The position numbers and the translations under genes were made by a program. DNA of 64,000 bases from assembly GCA_030605475.1 (NCBI GenBank), contig JAUWIG010000010.1, positions 1 to 64,000 of the forward strand, in the 5' to 3' direction. This document shows positions 43,469-52,445 of this stretch, one piece after another (within the stretch, counting starts at the first letter, position 1; every line of letters begins with the position of its first letter). This DNA comes from Planctomycetota bacterium. GTDB lineage: Bacteria; Planctomycetota; Phycisphaerae; Sedimentisphaerales; Anaerobacaceae. The notes beneath the pieces were generated by a model, which was given only the letters and a program-made list of their open reading frames with translations, made no database searches and was not told where the DNA came from.

Positions 43469-43574
43469 TGCAAGAAAGTGCAAGAAAACGCAAAAAAATG
43501 AGCAAAAAGTGCAAGAAAATGCAAAAAAATGCAAAAAAGTGCAAGAAAGTGCGAAAAAGTGCGAAAAAATGCGC
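43469..43574. repeat. 10-bp phased A-tract array
   Basis: About ten units of the form GCAAGAAAGT / GCAAAAAAAT / GCGAAAAAGT follow each other at a 10-bp period (one 11-bp step near 43500). A-tracts in phase with the helix would curve the DNA. It lies in the noncoding region between the leucine promoter and the signalling island. Confidence 0.8.
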
Positions 43575-44120
43575 GCCGGAGGCCCGTGGCTCGTGCCCCG
43601 TGGGCAGAAGACAGAAGGCAGAGGACGGAAGACGGATGCTCGTAAAATGGTGAGTGGTGAATTGGTTAAATGGTGGTTACTTAAGTAATTGCGTATATAC
43701 TTAAGTATTGTTTTGATGCTTGCGGTTTTGGGTGGTGTGGGTGGTAGGTAGTTGCTCGGTGCTGGATTCCGCCTGCGGCGGACAAGGCTGGATGTGAGGA
43801 CTGGGTATTGCGGATATGATTTGTCGAAATCTTTGCCACATAGCACGCGGAGGGTGGAAAAGAGTTTTTAATTTTGAGTTTTTAGTTTTGAGTTGGGCCA
43901 CAAAAAGGCACGAAGAAAATTAGCCACAGAGAACACAGAGGGAAAAATAGTTTTGAATTTTGAGTGTTTAGTTTTGAGTTAATGCTGGGGCTGGTGGATG
44001 GGGAAGGGAAATCCCTCGGTTGCACTCGGGACGAGTTTTAATTTTTTGGTAAATAAAATGCTATTTTTTGGTTTGATGGTGATGTTTTCTGATTATTTGG
44101 TAAATAAAATATTTTTTTTG
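43575..44120. repeat. Repeat-rich gap with low-complexity clusters
   Basis: No gene is seen. Contents: CCGCCTGCGGCGGACAAGG unit (43768-43786), an AGTTTTTAGTTTTGAGTT cluster with GCCACAAAAAGGCACGAAG and GCCACAGAGAACACAGAGG (43860-43980), and two copies of TTGGTAAATAAAAT about 50 bp apart (44047, 44098). The area before it (43290-43465) has a similar GGCCACAGATTTCACAGAAG unit. Confidence 0.6.
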
Positions 44121-44121
44121 C

Positions 44122-44149
44122 TTGACGGGTGTGGGACTTTAGCTATTAT
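44122..44149 (+). promoter_or_regulatory. Candidate promoter before the 13-codon ORF and signalling island
   Basis: TTGACG (44122-44127), a 16-nt spacer and TATTAT (44144-44149). Predicted start near 44156, 45 nt ahead of the short ORF at 44201. Confidence 0.5.
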
Positions 44150-44200
44150 ATCATTTGTAAATATAGTATCATATCGAATAATAGAGAGGAGGTGTTGAGG

Positions 44201-44242
44201 ATGGGTGGGCCACAGGGAGGTGGGAGTCCCAAGTTTCATTAG
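44201..44242 (+). CDS. 13-residue mini-ORF with strong ribosome site
   Basis: MGGPQGGGSPKFH. A full AGGAGGTG (44187-44194) lies 6 nt before the ATG, one of the strongest ribosome sites in the window. The peptide is Gly/Pro-rich without a signal sequence. It is about 370 nt upstream of the TPR membrane protein gene. Between them (44243-44613) is a stretch with a 10-bp hairpin CCGCTGACAG / CTGTCAGTGG (44435-44463) and no other gene I trust. It could be a leader peptide, a small protein, or coincidence. Confidence 0.4.
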   Translation: MGGPQGGGSPKFH

Positions 44243-44613
44243 TTTTGTGGAGAGAATAATTTGTCACAGGGGTTGACAAGAACAAGGGAACAATTAGAGC
44301 TTTAATCTATGATGAAATTTAGTGAGGCTTGAATCATGCAACGATTTGGGAGTGCTGAGTGTAAAGACGTGGGAACGGCAGGGAAATTAAGAGAAGAGGA
44401 ACTGCGGCGTATCTTTACACCTGAACATATGAGGCCGCTGACAGTGGGTTACTCTGTCAGTGGCGGGGTAATCGGGGTGGTGACGCTTCGGGTAAGAAAC
44501 AGGAGGGCAAGAGACTCGTCTTCCGATTTAGGGATCCGCCCCTGGTGCGGGGCCTGCTGGAATGGCGGTGTTATTATGTTGTGCGCTGCTATAGATTAGG
44601 AGAATTATAAGAT

Positions 44614-45774
44614 ATGACAATTTTGAGAGAAGTTAATTATGGAGGCGGGAATAATAAGATTCTCATTATTTTTGCTTCAATATGCGGTTTGGTGTGGATT
44701 GTGGGGCTGGGATTAGTTTGTGGTATTGTATGGTCGTTGGAGTCTCCTGAATTGTACAAGTTATGGCTTTTGGCATTTACGGCAGGTGCTATCGGGGTGC
44801 TTGTAGGTTTTGTTGCTTCAATTCCATCTCCAATAAAGCAGGGAGATAGGAAGATAGAACTTGAGGGGGGAATGGTTTCTGAAACTGGAAAGTGGATAAG
44901 TTCAGCAATAGCCGGTGGTTCTTTGACAGCGGTCGTTCTTGAAGGTAAGAATTTTCTGACATGGCTTGCAGGGAAATTGAATCAGAGTGAGGCAGTTGTA
45001 TTGCTGGTTGTCATTCTATTTGCAATTCTGGGATTTCTGCTTATGTATTTCACGCGTCGAATCCGGTTGAACATAATTATAGCAAGCGCACAACAAGAAC
45101 TTGAGATGATAGTTAAAGACATTAATACAGTGATCAGTTGGGCAGGTAGAACTTTAGGAAAAACCCCTGATAAAATTCCTGATGAGTTTTATGAAGCTAC
45201 AGAACGGTTGGTATCTGATATAAGTAAGAAGCCTTTTGAAAAATATGAAGGATTGTTGGCACAGGGAATAGCTTTGAAACTAAAAGGAAATTTAAAAGCA
45301 GCGATGGACTTACTCGAAAGAGCAAGTAAAGTCAATCCTACCGATTATCGTGTTTTTACGGTCCTCGCTTCAGCATATCTTGATTTTGGTAATATACAAA
45401 AAGCCTATGAACATATACGTACCGCAGAGTCGCTGAAATCTCAGGAACTTGATCCAGGTTACCTAAAGATTTATGCACAAATTTCCTACGCTGCAGACGA
45501 GTATAAGAAAGCTATTAAATACTATTTGCAGTATCTTAAGTCACATCCCCATGATGCTGAAGCAAGGTTTGAACTAGCCAGAGCGTATGCCAGATATGGA
45601 GCGAGTAGTAGTGGTGATGATGAAGCTAATACTAGCGCAATCGAGGCACTTGAGGCAGCAATACAACAAAACGCGTCACTGAAAACAAAAGCTATTGAAG
45701 AGTCTAAAAATGGCGGAGCTTTTGAGCGCTTAGCGGATAATGAGGAGTTTAAGGCAGCTGCAGGTGTAACATAA
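44614..45774 (+). CDS. Membrane protein with TPR domain, signalling island
   Basis: The 386-residue protein has about four N-terminal transmembrane helices in two pairs (residues 15-75 and 100-150, the latter preceded by a IELEGGMVSETGKW loop), then a cytoplasmic helical linker and TPR-like repeats (LKLKGNLKAAMDLLERASKV and YLDFGNIQKAYEHI, YAADEYKKAIKYYLQYL). AGGAG is 11 nt upstream. AT-rich like the two genes that follow, with which it forms a unit; the TPR part may dock the kinase downstream. Not a family I can name. Confidence 0.75.
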   Translation: MTILREVNYGGGNNKILIIFASICGLVWIVGLGLVCGIVWSLESPELYKLWLLAFTAGAIGVLVGFVASIPSPIKQGDRKIELEGGMVSETGKWISSAIAGGSLTAVVLEGKNFLTWLAGKLNQSEAVVLLVVILFAILGFLLMYFTRRIRLNIIIASAQQELEMIVKDINTVISWAGRTLGKTPDKIPDEFYEATERLVSDISKKPFEKYEGLLAQGIALKLKGNLKAAMDLLERASKVNPTDYRVFTVLASAYLDFGNIQKAYEHIRTAESLKSQELDPGYLKIYAQISYAADEYKKAIKYYLQYLKSHPHDAEARFELARAYARYGASSSGDDEANTSAIEALEAAIQQNASLKTKAIEESKNGGAFERLADNEEFKAAAGVT

Positions 45775-45856
45775 AAACAGGGAGGAATACGCAGTCTCTT
45801 CAGCCAAAGGTGAAAGTATAACTTTTGCAATAAACTCGAAATAGGAGTAATGAATA

Positions 45857-48205
45857 ATGAAATCACAACAAAGACCTTGGATACAATGTCCCTGTTGCTG
45901 GATTCCTATTGAGATTCCAACGAATCAGGAGGTGGGTGAGCATAAGTGCATAAATCCCACCTGTCCTTTAAGCTCGCTTAAAGTTCGCGTGAAGGTATTT
46001 GCCAGTCGGCAGGAGGCGAAAGAGGCCCGAGAGAAGGAAAGTAATACTTTTTTGATTGGAGAAATTGAGAGGTTTCTTAATATATCCGATGACCCAGTAA
46101 AATACTGGGGCTATTTCTATTGTAGTGAGCCAATAGATCGATTTCGCCTGCTGCATGGTCGGCCATTAGAAAGACTTGTATCAGAGAACTTTGTTGCGAA
46201 CTGGGAACTTGGTGTTGCAACTCAAACTCGGCCAAAGCGGCCATTTACCACGTTTATGATTCAGTACGATAAGGACTCCGGTCAAGTGATGACATATAAG
46301 GATAATAATCCCAAGCTTATTCCTGTCTCACGATATTATGAGAATTCATTATCCCCTATTACCACCCAATATTGTACTGCATGTAAGCTCATAAGAGAAA
46401 AATGTGTCGAGCGAAAGAAAGCCGACACTGGATTTATCGACCCATGTCTGGAATGCAACTGCAAGCTTGCCGCTTCGCTTTTCAAGAAAGAGGGGATGAG
46501 CCAGGAGGAATTGCGTCTTGCAGTTGGTGACCCGGAGCACAAATCCAAGCAGTTGTTTGATAAACTGCGCCATATATGCTGGCTTGGGCTTTTGGATATG
46601 ACGTTTCCGATTATGGTGGCTGATATTATTGTAGGGGTTGTTTTCACAGGTCAGCTGCGGTTGAAAGGAGCAAGTCTTCCTGAAGAGGAAAAGGAACGCC
46701 GGCGCGGGATACTAAGTGAGCTGGGGTTATCTGAAGAGGATATCGTCGGCAAGATTGAAGAGATGCCGGAGATATCTATAACGGAAGCGAAGAAGGTGTG
46801 GAGGGAGTTGAGAGATTCGGCACATCAACTGCAAATGATATGCGCCAGTCGTTACGGACAGATGGGAGCGGTACGAGAAAGTCTGCTGGCCGGAAAGCTG
46901 CGAAATCATGTGAGAGCTACACCGATGTTGTCCAGGACAAAGTCGAAGATACTTTCTAAAGTGGGCTATGAGGCCTTGAAAGAAATTGGTATATTCTTTT
47001 CTTTTCAACGTGCCACTATGATAATCAGAGACGGGGGTGAGTGGAAGGGTGCTGCGTGCTGGGAAAGCAATCAACAAATTAGAGATGACCTTCCTATGGC
47101 CGTGGAAGCAGACCTTGTATCTGATATGGGAGGAATGCCAAGTCCAGCTATAACAGTAAGAGTTGGGACAAAACTTTGGCCAGATATTAGACACAAAAGT
47201 TACTACTACTGGGTGCGAGGGGACAGGGACACATGGTATTTGTTTATGGTCAGAAGATTCGAGAAGAAAGACAAACCAAGGGCAAAACTCAATCGGTTCT
47301 CTCAGCACCTAGTTCGGGAAATCACTCTTACCTTCCACCAGGAGATATTGTCACTGCTTTCGACACATCAGCAGATTGAAAATATCCAACATATTGTTCA
47401 TAATCTTGGCGGGCCAGGGGCGGCACTTAGTAGTACACTGGCAGCTTTTGATGCTTCAGTTTATGGAGCAGGAGAACACCTAGGTAAGATGACCGCACTT
47501 TCAGAAGATTACAGGTTTCTTAAGCAGGCGATTAATGCACTTTATACGGATATTGAACGGTCAAGGAGAAGGATAGCTTTTGAAGTGCGAAAGTTCGAGG
47601 TAGGTATCGATATTGAGAAGCAATTAAAAAAAGGTGGAAAAAAAATTGCGATTTTCGACGCCACATCTGCTCCCGGAGAGGGACCTTCGGGATTATGGAA
47701 CAAGGCCTTATGGTCTTTTGATATGTATGGTCGTGATATGTCCATACGAAACATAACGTTAGAGCAAGTTGCGAGCAGGCAGGGTTTGGACAACAAGCAT
47801 ATAAAAATCAATGAGAACACTTTGCAGATTGTGCTCGATAACATGGTGGATAATGCTGTAAAATACGCCTATGATGACACCGAGATTGACCTTAAGATAT
47901 ATATTAAAGAAATTAAGGGGCAGGGTTATTGTATGCTTAGCATTGGCAATTTCGGCAATGGTATCCTGGAGAACGAGATTGATAAGGTGTGGGAGCGTCT
48001 TTACAGGGGAATTTGCTCTACAACGAGGAAAAAACAAGTGTCCGGGAGCGGGCTTGGTATGTTCATAATTAAGAAGGTTGTTGGGTATTACGGTGGTCAA
48101 GTAGGTATAGAGAGTCACTTTGGCGGTGCGATTAATTACAAGCCCGGTGAAGGTTTTTACACGAAAGTGCAGATTGCACTGCCTTTGTTAAGGAAGGAGA
48201 AGTAG
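45857..48205 (+). CDS. Sensor histidine kinase with PocR-like domain
   Basis: The 782-residue protein has an N-terminal zinc-like knuckle (CPCCWIPIEIP ... CINPTCPL), then a PocR-type sensory domain (about 170-270; CTACKLIREKC, ECNCKL, DMTFPIMVADIIVGVVFTGQ), then a GAF-like region, then the kinase core. The phospho-acceptor region reads IQHIVHNLGGPGAAL, unlike the usual HExxxP, and the ATPase has N-box DNMVDNAVKYAY, G1 IGNFGNGI (Asn for the usual Asp), and G2 GSGLGMFIIKK. Two nucleotides separate its stop from the receiver gene. Ligand unknown; PocR domains bind small hydrocarbon derivatives in known cases. Confidence 0.8.
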   Translation: MKSQQRPWIQCPCCWIPIEIPTNQEVGEHKCINPTCPLSSLKVRVKVFASRQEAKEAREKESNTFLIGEIERFLNISDDPVKYWGYFYCSEPIDRFRLLHGRPLERLVSENFVANWELGVATQTRPKRPFTTFMIQYDKDSGQVMTYKDNNPKLIPVSRYYENSLSPITTQYCTACKLIREKCVERKKADTGFIDPCLECNCKLAASLFKKEGMSQEELRLAVGDPEHKSKQLFDKLRHICWLGLLDMTFPIMVADIIVGVVFTGQLRLKGASLPEEEKERRRGILSELGLSEEDIVGKIEEMPEISITEAKKVWRELRDSAHQLQMICASRYGQMGAVRESLLAGKLRNHVRATPMLSRTKSKILSKVGYEALKEIGIFFSFQRATMIIRDGGEWKGAACWESNQQIRDDLPMAVEADLVSDMGGMPSPAITVRVGTKLWPDIRHKSYYYWVRGDRDTWYLFMVRRFEKKDKPRAKLNRFSQHLVREITLTFHQEILSLLSTHQQIENIQHIVHNLGGPGAALSSTLAAFDASVYGAGEHLGKMTALSEDYRFLKQAINALYTDIERSRRRIAFEVRKFEVGIDIEKQLKKGGKKIAIFDATSAPGEGPSGLWNKALWSFDMYGRDMSIRNITLEQVASRQGLDNKHIKINENTLQIVLDNMVDNAVKYAYDDTEIDLKIYIKEIKGQGYCMLSIGNFGNGILENEIDKVWERLYRGICSTTRKKQVSGSGLGMFIIKKVVGYYGGQVGIESHFGGAINYKPGEGFYTKVQIALPLLRKEK

Positions 48206-48207
48206 TT

Positions 48208-48666
48208 ATGCATATTCTCTGGATTGAAGATTACAGGGTTGATATTTATGGTATGGAGGCCCAGTGCGAAGCAAGGGGCTGGCAGAAAGATATTGTAGAT
48301 AATTTCTGTGATGCGGTAAAGATGCTTGCGGATGAGACGAATAAATTTGACATTGTTGTGATTGACCTGATGCTACCATGGGGAAAGGAAGCGACTGACT
48401 GGATTATAGAGAATTATTCTGAGGAAACGGCCGGTATTCGGCTTCTTGAAGCAATGCGTGGTTGTGGGGAAGGGCAGGATATCCTTGAGAAGCTTGGTTT
48501 GCCTTATCTGCACGAGCGGCACAACCAAACACCGGTTATCATACTATCGAAGTTTCCGGAAAGGGAAGAGGAATGCAGGAAGCTGGATATTGTGCAATTC
48601 TTCTGCAAGCGGAGTTATAGCTGGCGAGCGATGGTTGCAACGATGGAAAGTTTCGCACACGACTAA
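48208..48666 (+). CDS. Response regulator receiver-domain protein
   Basis: The 152-residue protein is essentially one receiver domain: acidic pocket ILWIEDY, phospho-acceptor Asp in DIVVIDLMLPWG, switch Ser in VIILSKF, and Lys in FFCKRS. A roughly 35-residue insertion lies between the acceptor strand and the next (KEATDWIIENYSEETAGI onward), which is unusual. No output domain. It is coupled to the kinase, so it probably acts by protein contact or feeds another regulator. Confidence 0.82.
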   Translation: MHILWIEDYRVDIYGMEAQCEARGWQKDIVDNFCDAVKMLADETNKFDIVVIDLMLPWGKEATDWIIENYSEETAGIRLLEAMRGCGEGQDILEKLGLPYLHERHNQTPVIILSKFPEREEECRKLDIVQFFCKRSYSWRAMVATMESFAHD

Positions 48667-48960
48667 AAACGGTTAGAGACTGGTGGTTGAATATGCGGCG
48701 GGCGGGATCAATTTATTCCTTCGATTACACTCAGGGTAAACTCCTACGCTCGGGACGACAAATTCGTGGCTCGTCGCTCGTGACTCGATTAATTGATTAT
48801 CGATGATTGATTATTGGGGTGGCTATCTAATTGACTATTTTCTATTTACGATTGACTATTGATAATTGTATAGTTGAGATTCTTCACTACGTTCAGAATG
48901 ACAGGAGGAGGGCTGAGGCATTTCTTGACATAAGCGTATTTTCTGCGATACTATTGCGTT
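48667..48960. repeat. Low-complexity gap before dxr
   Basis: Contains TCGGGACGACAAATTCGTGG, GCTCGTCGCTCGTGACTCG (48768-48790), then ATTGATTATCGATGATTGAT and TTGACTATTTTCTATTTACG clusters (48795-48870), and a TCTTCACTACGTTCAGAATG unit. The same GCTCGTGACTCG vocabulary occurs in frame in dxr just downstream. No gene seen. Confidence 0.65.
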
Positions 48961-50160
48961 ATGCTAAAACGTATCGCAATTCTGGGTTCGACAGGGTCAA
49001 TTGGTAAAAATGCGCTGCGAGTTATCGACTCGCTCAATTCGTTGCTCGTGACTCGTGACTCGTCGCTCGAAAGGGAGAAAACGCGATACGAGATTGTTGC
49101 GCTTACCGCTCATAGTAATGTTGAACTGTTGGCTGAGCAGGCGAGGCGGTATAAGCCGAGATTTGTCGCTGTAACGGACGCTGATTATGTAGAGCAGCTT
49201 CGCAAATTGACAGGTGGTCTGGATGTTGAGATTTTGGGTGGGCCGGGGAGTTTAATAGAGATTGCGGAACTGGAAGGAGTTGACGTTGTTCTTACTGCGG
49301 TTGTTGGTGCGGCGGGATTAGGTGCGGTCCTCGCGGCTGCCAAAAAGGGCAAAACACTTGCGATTGCAAACAAGGAGCCGTTCGTTATCGCAGGTGAATT
49401 GCTTACGAAAACGGCGAAGGAAAATAGTGCGCAATTGCTGCCGGTAGATAGTGAGCATTCGGCGATTTTTCAGGCGATGCAGTCGGGCAGACGAGAGGAA
49501 GTTAATAAAATTATACTGACCTCTTCGGGCGGGCCGTTTAGGAAGATGAGTATAGAAGAGATTCAAAATGTTACGCTGGAGCAGGCCCTTTCGCATCCTG
49601 TGTGGGATATGGGGACGAAAATCACCGTTGACTCGGCGACGATGATGAATAAGGCACTTGAAATTATCGAGGCGCACTGGCTTTTTGATATGGCGGTCGA
49701 TAAAATCGAAGTTTTGATTCATCCAGAATCAATAGTTCATTCTCTCGTCGAATTTGTCGATGGTTCAGTAATAGCGCAATTGGGCAGGCCTGATATGTGT
49801 CTGCCGATTCAGTATGCTTTGACGTATCCTGAGCGTGTGGCCGGCATTGGTGAGCGTCTTCGATTGGAGGAAATAGGTAAACTTACGTTTGAGAAACCGA
49901 ATTTCGAGACTTTTCGTGCGCTGTCGTTGGGCTTTGAGGTTGCGCGAACGGGAGGAACGGCGGCGGTTGTCTTTAACGCTGCGAACGAAGCGGCGGTGCA
50001 GGAGTTTCTGGCGGGCAAAATTAAATTTGTCAGGATAGTCGAACTAATCGAGCATTGCCTGAATAAACATAATGTTAAAATAAGCGTTACACTTGAGGAA
50101 CTACTTGAAGCGGATGCGTGGGCGAGAAAAGAGGTGTTAGAATTAGCGTATAGCGTTTAG
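48961..50160 (+). CDS. dxr: 1-deoxy-D-xylulose 5-phosphate reductoisomerase
   Basis: The 399-residue enzyme of the MEP isoprenoid pathway. Seen: RIAILGSTGSIGKNALRVI (NADPH site), ANKEPFVIAGELL, LPVDSEHSAIFQAM, SSGGPFRKM, the metal/substrate segment MGTKITVDSATMMNKALEII. After residue 26, where homologues pass directly to the next strand, NSLLVTRDSSLEREKTR is inserted, coded by a CTCGTGACTCGTGACTCG repeat. The last residues (ELAYSV) are also coded by a TTAGCGTATAGCG cluster that continues past the stop. Followed by the site-2 protease gene, a common pairing. Confidence 0.96.
   Translation: MLKRIAILGSTGSIGKNALRVIDSLNSLLVTRDSSLEREKTRYEIVALTAHSNVELLAEQARRYKPRFVAVTDADYVEQLRKLTGGLDVEILGGPGSLIEIAELEGVDVVLTAVVGAAGLGAVLAAAKKGKTLAIANKEPFVIAGELLTKTAKENSAQLLPVDSEHSAIFQAMQSGRREEVNKIILTSSGGPFRKMSIEEIQNVTLEQALSHPVWDMGTKITVDSATMMNKALEIIEAHWLFDMAVDKIEVLIHPESIVHSLVEFVDGSVIAQLGRPDMCLPIQYALTYPERVAGIGERLRLEEIGKLTFEKPNFETFRALSLGFEVARTGGTAAVVFNAANEAAVQEFLAGKIKFVRIVELIEHCLNKHNVKISVTLEELLEADAWARKEVLELAYSV
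49041..49070 (+). repeat. Low-complexity repeat inside dxr
   Basis: GTTGCTCGTGACTCGTGACT followed by CGTCGCTCGA. A GTGACTC unit repeated twice with flanking variants. In frame, and matching intergenic sequence at 48768-48790 and 2410-2445. Confidence 0.8.
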
Positions 50161-50216
50161 CGTATAGTGCATTAGCTATCTGCTATCGAGCATTTACTAA
50201 AATTGGAGGTTTTTTA

Positions 50217-52427
50217 ATGTCTGAACAAAAAGGTCTATCGAACAGGGTTCCATTTTTCAAAGGGCGCGCAAAGCGGGTGCTCGGTAAGAATTTTCGAGCG
50301 TTTTTGTGGGCTGCTGTCATTGCTGCGATTATTTATTTAATCGTTAGAAACATCGGTGCTTTCGGTAATGTGCTGCTGGTAGTACTTGGGTTTGGTGCGG
50401 TGGTTCTGGTCCACGAGTTCGGGCATTTCATTGTCGCTAAGCTGTCGGGGATAAAGGTTGAAGCCTTTTCAATCGGTTTTCCTCCAACTTTGGCAGGGAT
50501 TTTAAGGACTGAGCGAGGGTGGCGTATTCGGATATTGCCGAGGTTTTTCGGCAAAGAAGAAGAGTGCGGTGATGGGGGTGAGGCGGGACTGAGTTTTACC
50601 GTTGGCAAAGAGGCCAAGGCCGGCGAGACCGAATATCGTGTTGGGCTTGTGCCGTTCGGGGGCTATGTCAAGATGCTTGGGCAGGAGGACATCGGGTCGG
50701 TTAAGGGCAGCGACGACCCGCGTTCGTTTGCCAATAAGCCGGTCACTTCTCGTATGGCCGTTATAGCAGCGGGGGTTTTCTTTAACGTTATCAGCGCGGT
50801 TGTTGTTTTTATGATTGTTTTTCTTATCGGTATAAACTTGATGCCTGCGGTTGTAGGTGGTGTGGTTCCGGATTCACCGGCGGCGCGTGCGGGACTGAGG
50901 TCGGGTGACGAGGTAATCGAGATAGGCGGCAAGAGGGATAATCTTGACTTTAGCAATATCATCATAGCGGCGGCTTTGTCGGATAAGGACGAAGAGGTCG
51001 CATTAAAGGTAAGGCACGAGGACGGCTCTATAGAAGACTTTGCGATTGCGTCTGAGTGGATGCCGTGGGCAAAGATGAGAATTTTTGGCGTTGAGAGGCC
51101 GAGGAGTTTGACTATTGCGGAGGTTTCCGACGCTAACGTGTTACTTGAAGGGACAGGGCTGCTTGGCGGCGACCGCATTAAGGCCGTCAAAGTTGAGGGC
51201 GCCAAAAGCAGGGATGTGCAAACATACTGGGAGCTGGAGGAGATAGTCCGAAACGCTTTTGTGCCGATGGTGACAGTTTTGGCTGAGCGTGTCGATGAAT
51301 CCGGCGAAAGTGAATTGGTTGAATCGGAACTTGGCCTGGATTTGAGTCCGGCCAGCAAGGAGGTTGAGGACGAGTCTGACCTTAACCATATTTGTTCTAT
51401 GGTTCCGCGTTTGCGGATAACCGTTGTTTCGGGCGAGCCAGCCTCTACCAGGGATAAGCGGCTGTCAATAGGTATGAAGAAGGGGGACGTTGATGCCGGG
51501 CCCAAACTTCAGAGTGGTGACATTATTCTTGCAGCAGCTGATATTGAGAATCCCACCTATAAAGAGCTTCGCGATGTTACCGAAGAATACGAGAAAAAGG
51601 AGCTGCCGGTCAAGGTATTGCGTGTGGATGCTAACGGTGTTGAAGAGACCCTTGAAGTTGTGGTTGTACCCAAGCGGTCGCGGGACAGCGAGAGGGTGAT
51701 GATTGGTATTGGTGTTGCGCTTGATGCGGAGCATCCGGTAGTTGCCAAGACTATTTCGGCAGAGGATGGGCCGGCGAGGTTGGCGATTCCCCGCGGTGCT
51801 GTGATAACGGCTGTTGACGGTGTTCGCGTATCAAGCTTTTATGATTGTTTAAGGGAAATCAAGAGGAATTTCGGCCGTCGTATTATGATTGATTATCGTC
51901 TCGATGGGGAAATAACGGGGGGTGTTGCTCTTGATTTGAGCGGCAGCAAAGAGTTTATCACTGTTGAAGCCGGTTTTGCTGATTTTGTTCCGTTCGAAGA
52001 TTTGAAGAGGCTTTATAAGGCCAGCGGGCCGATTGATGCGATTGTGATGGGATATAAAAAGACCATTATGTTTATTGCTCAAACGTACGTAACGTTGAAG
52101 CATTTGATTGGAGGGCTTGTCAGCGTGAAGGAGCTAATGGGACCTGTCGGTATCGTTACGTTTAGTTATCGTATTGTTGCTGAGCAGCCGTTGGTTTACT
52201 ACGTTTACTTTCTCGGTCTGATAAGCGCGTGCATAGCTGTGTTTAACTTTTTGCCTTTGCCGCCGCTTGACGGAGGGTTGATGGCGCTTTTGTTGGTTGA
52301 GAAGGTCAAGGGTTCGGCATTGAGTGAGCGGGTGCAGGGGATTATAGCTTATGCCGGCTGGGTGATTATAGGTTCGTTTTTTCTTTACGTAACGTTTAAC
52401 GATATTGTTAGAAGTTTTTTTCGCTAA
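50217..52427 (+). CDS. rseP: Site-2 membrane metalloprotease (RseP-like) with three PDZ domains
   Basis: The 736-residue protein is well above the usual 350-450. Zinc motif VLVHEFGHFIVAK near residue 62, C-terminal LPPLDGG motif in NFLPLPPLDGGLMAL, four predicted helices. Between the first and third helices lie PDZ-like segments: PAARAGLRSGDEVIEIGG, PKLQSGDIILAAADIENP and IPRGAVITAVDGVRVSSF. It would cut membrane-embedded anti-sigma factors or similar substrates. GGAGG upstream of the ATG. The extra length comes from added PDZ-type domains. Confidence 0.94.
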   Translation: MSEQKGLSNRVPFFKGRAKRVLGKNFRAFLWAAVIAAIIYLIVRNIGAFGNVLLVVLGFGAVVLVHEFGHFIVAKLSGIKVEAFSIGFPPTLAGILRTERGWRIRILPRFFGKEEECGDGGEAGLSFTVGKEAKAGETEYRVGLVPFGGYVKMLGQEDIGSVKGSDDPRSFANKPVTSRMAVIAAGVFFNVISAVVVFMIVFLIGINLMPAVVGGVVPDSPAARAGLRSGDEVIEIGGKRDNLDFSNIIIAAALSDKDEEVALKVRHEDGSIEDFAIASEWMPWAKMRIFGVERPRSLTIAEVSDANVLLEGTGLLGGDRIKAVKVEGAKSRDVQTYWELEEIVRNAFVPMVTVLAERVDESGESELVESELGLDLSPASKEVEDESDLNHICSMVPRLRITVVSGEPASTRDKRLSIGMKKGDVDAGPKLQSGDIILAAADIENPTYKELRDVTEEYEKKELPVKVLRVDANGVEETLEVVVVPKRSRDSERVMIGIGVALDAEHPVVAKTISAEDGPARLAIPRGAVITAVDGVRVSSFYDCLREIKRNFGRRIMIDYRLDGEITGGVALDLSGSKEFITVEAGFADFVPFEDLKRLYKASGPIDAIVMGYKKTIMFIAQTYVTLKHLIGGLVSVKELMGPVGIVTFSYRIVAEQPLVYYVYFLGLISACIAVFNFLPLPPLDGGLMALLLVEKVKGSALSERVQGIIAYAGWVIIGSFFLYVTFNDIVRSFFR

Positions 52428-52445
52428 GTGATTAGAAGGTGTGAG

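Noticed and set aside
43469-43574. CRISPR array
   Set aside because: The unit is 10 bp with no spacers.
43310-43846. 178-codon minus-strand frame with Phe/Cys/Leu repeats
   Set aside because: It is the complement of the phased A-tract array and flanking low-complexity DNA.
44273-44306. TTGACA followed by TTTAAT as a second promoter
   Set aside because: The spacing of 22 nt is too long.
44336-44599. 87-codon frame starting MQRFGSAECKDVG with GAGG upstream
   Set aside because: It crosses a hairpin, has odd composition and no family resemblance. I treat the region as leader or noncoding.
50663-51505. 280-codon antisense frame in the site-2 protease gene
   Set aside because: Shadow of rseP; Ser/Thr-rich composition typical of antisense translation.
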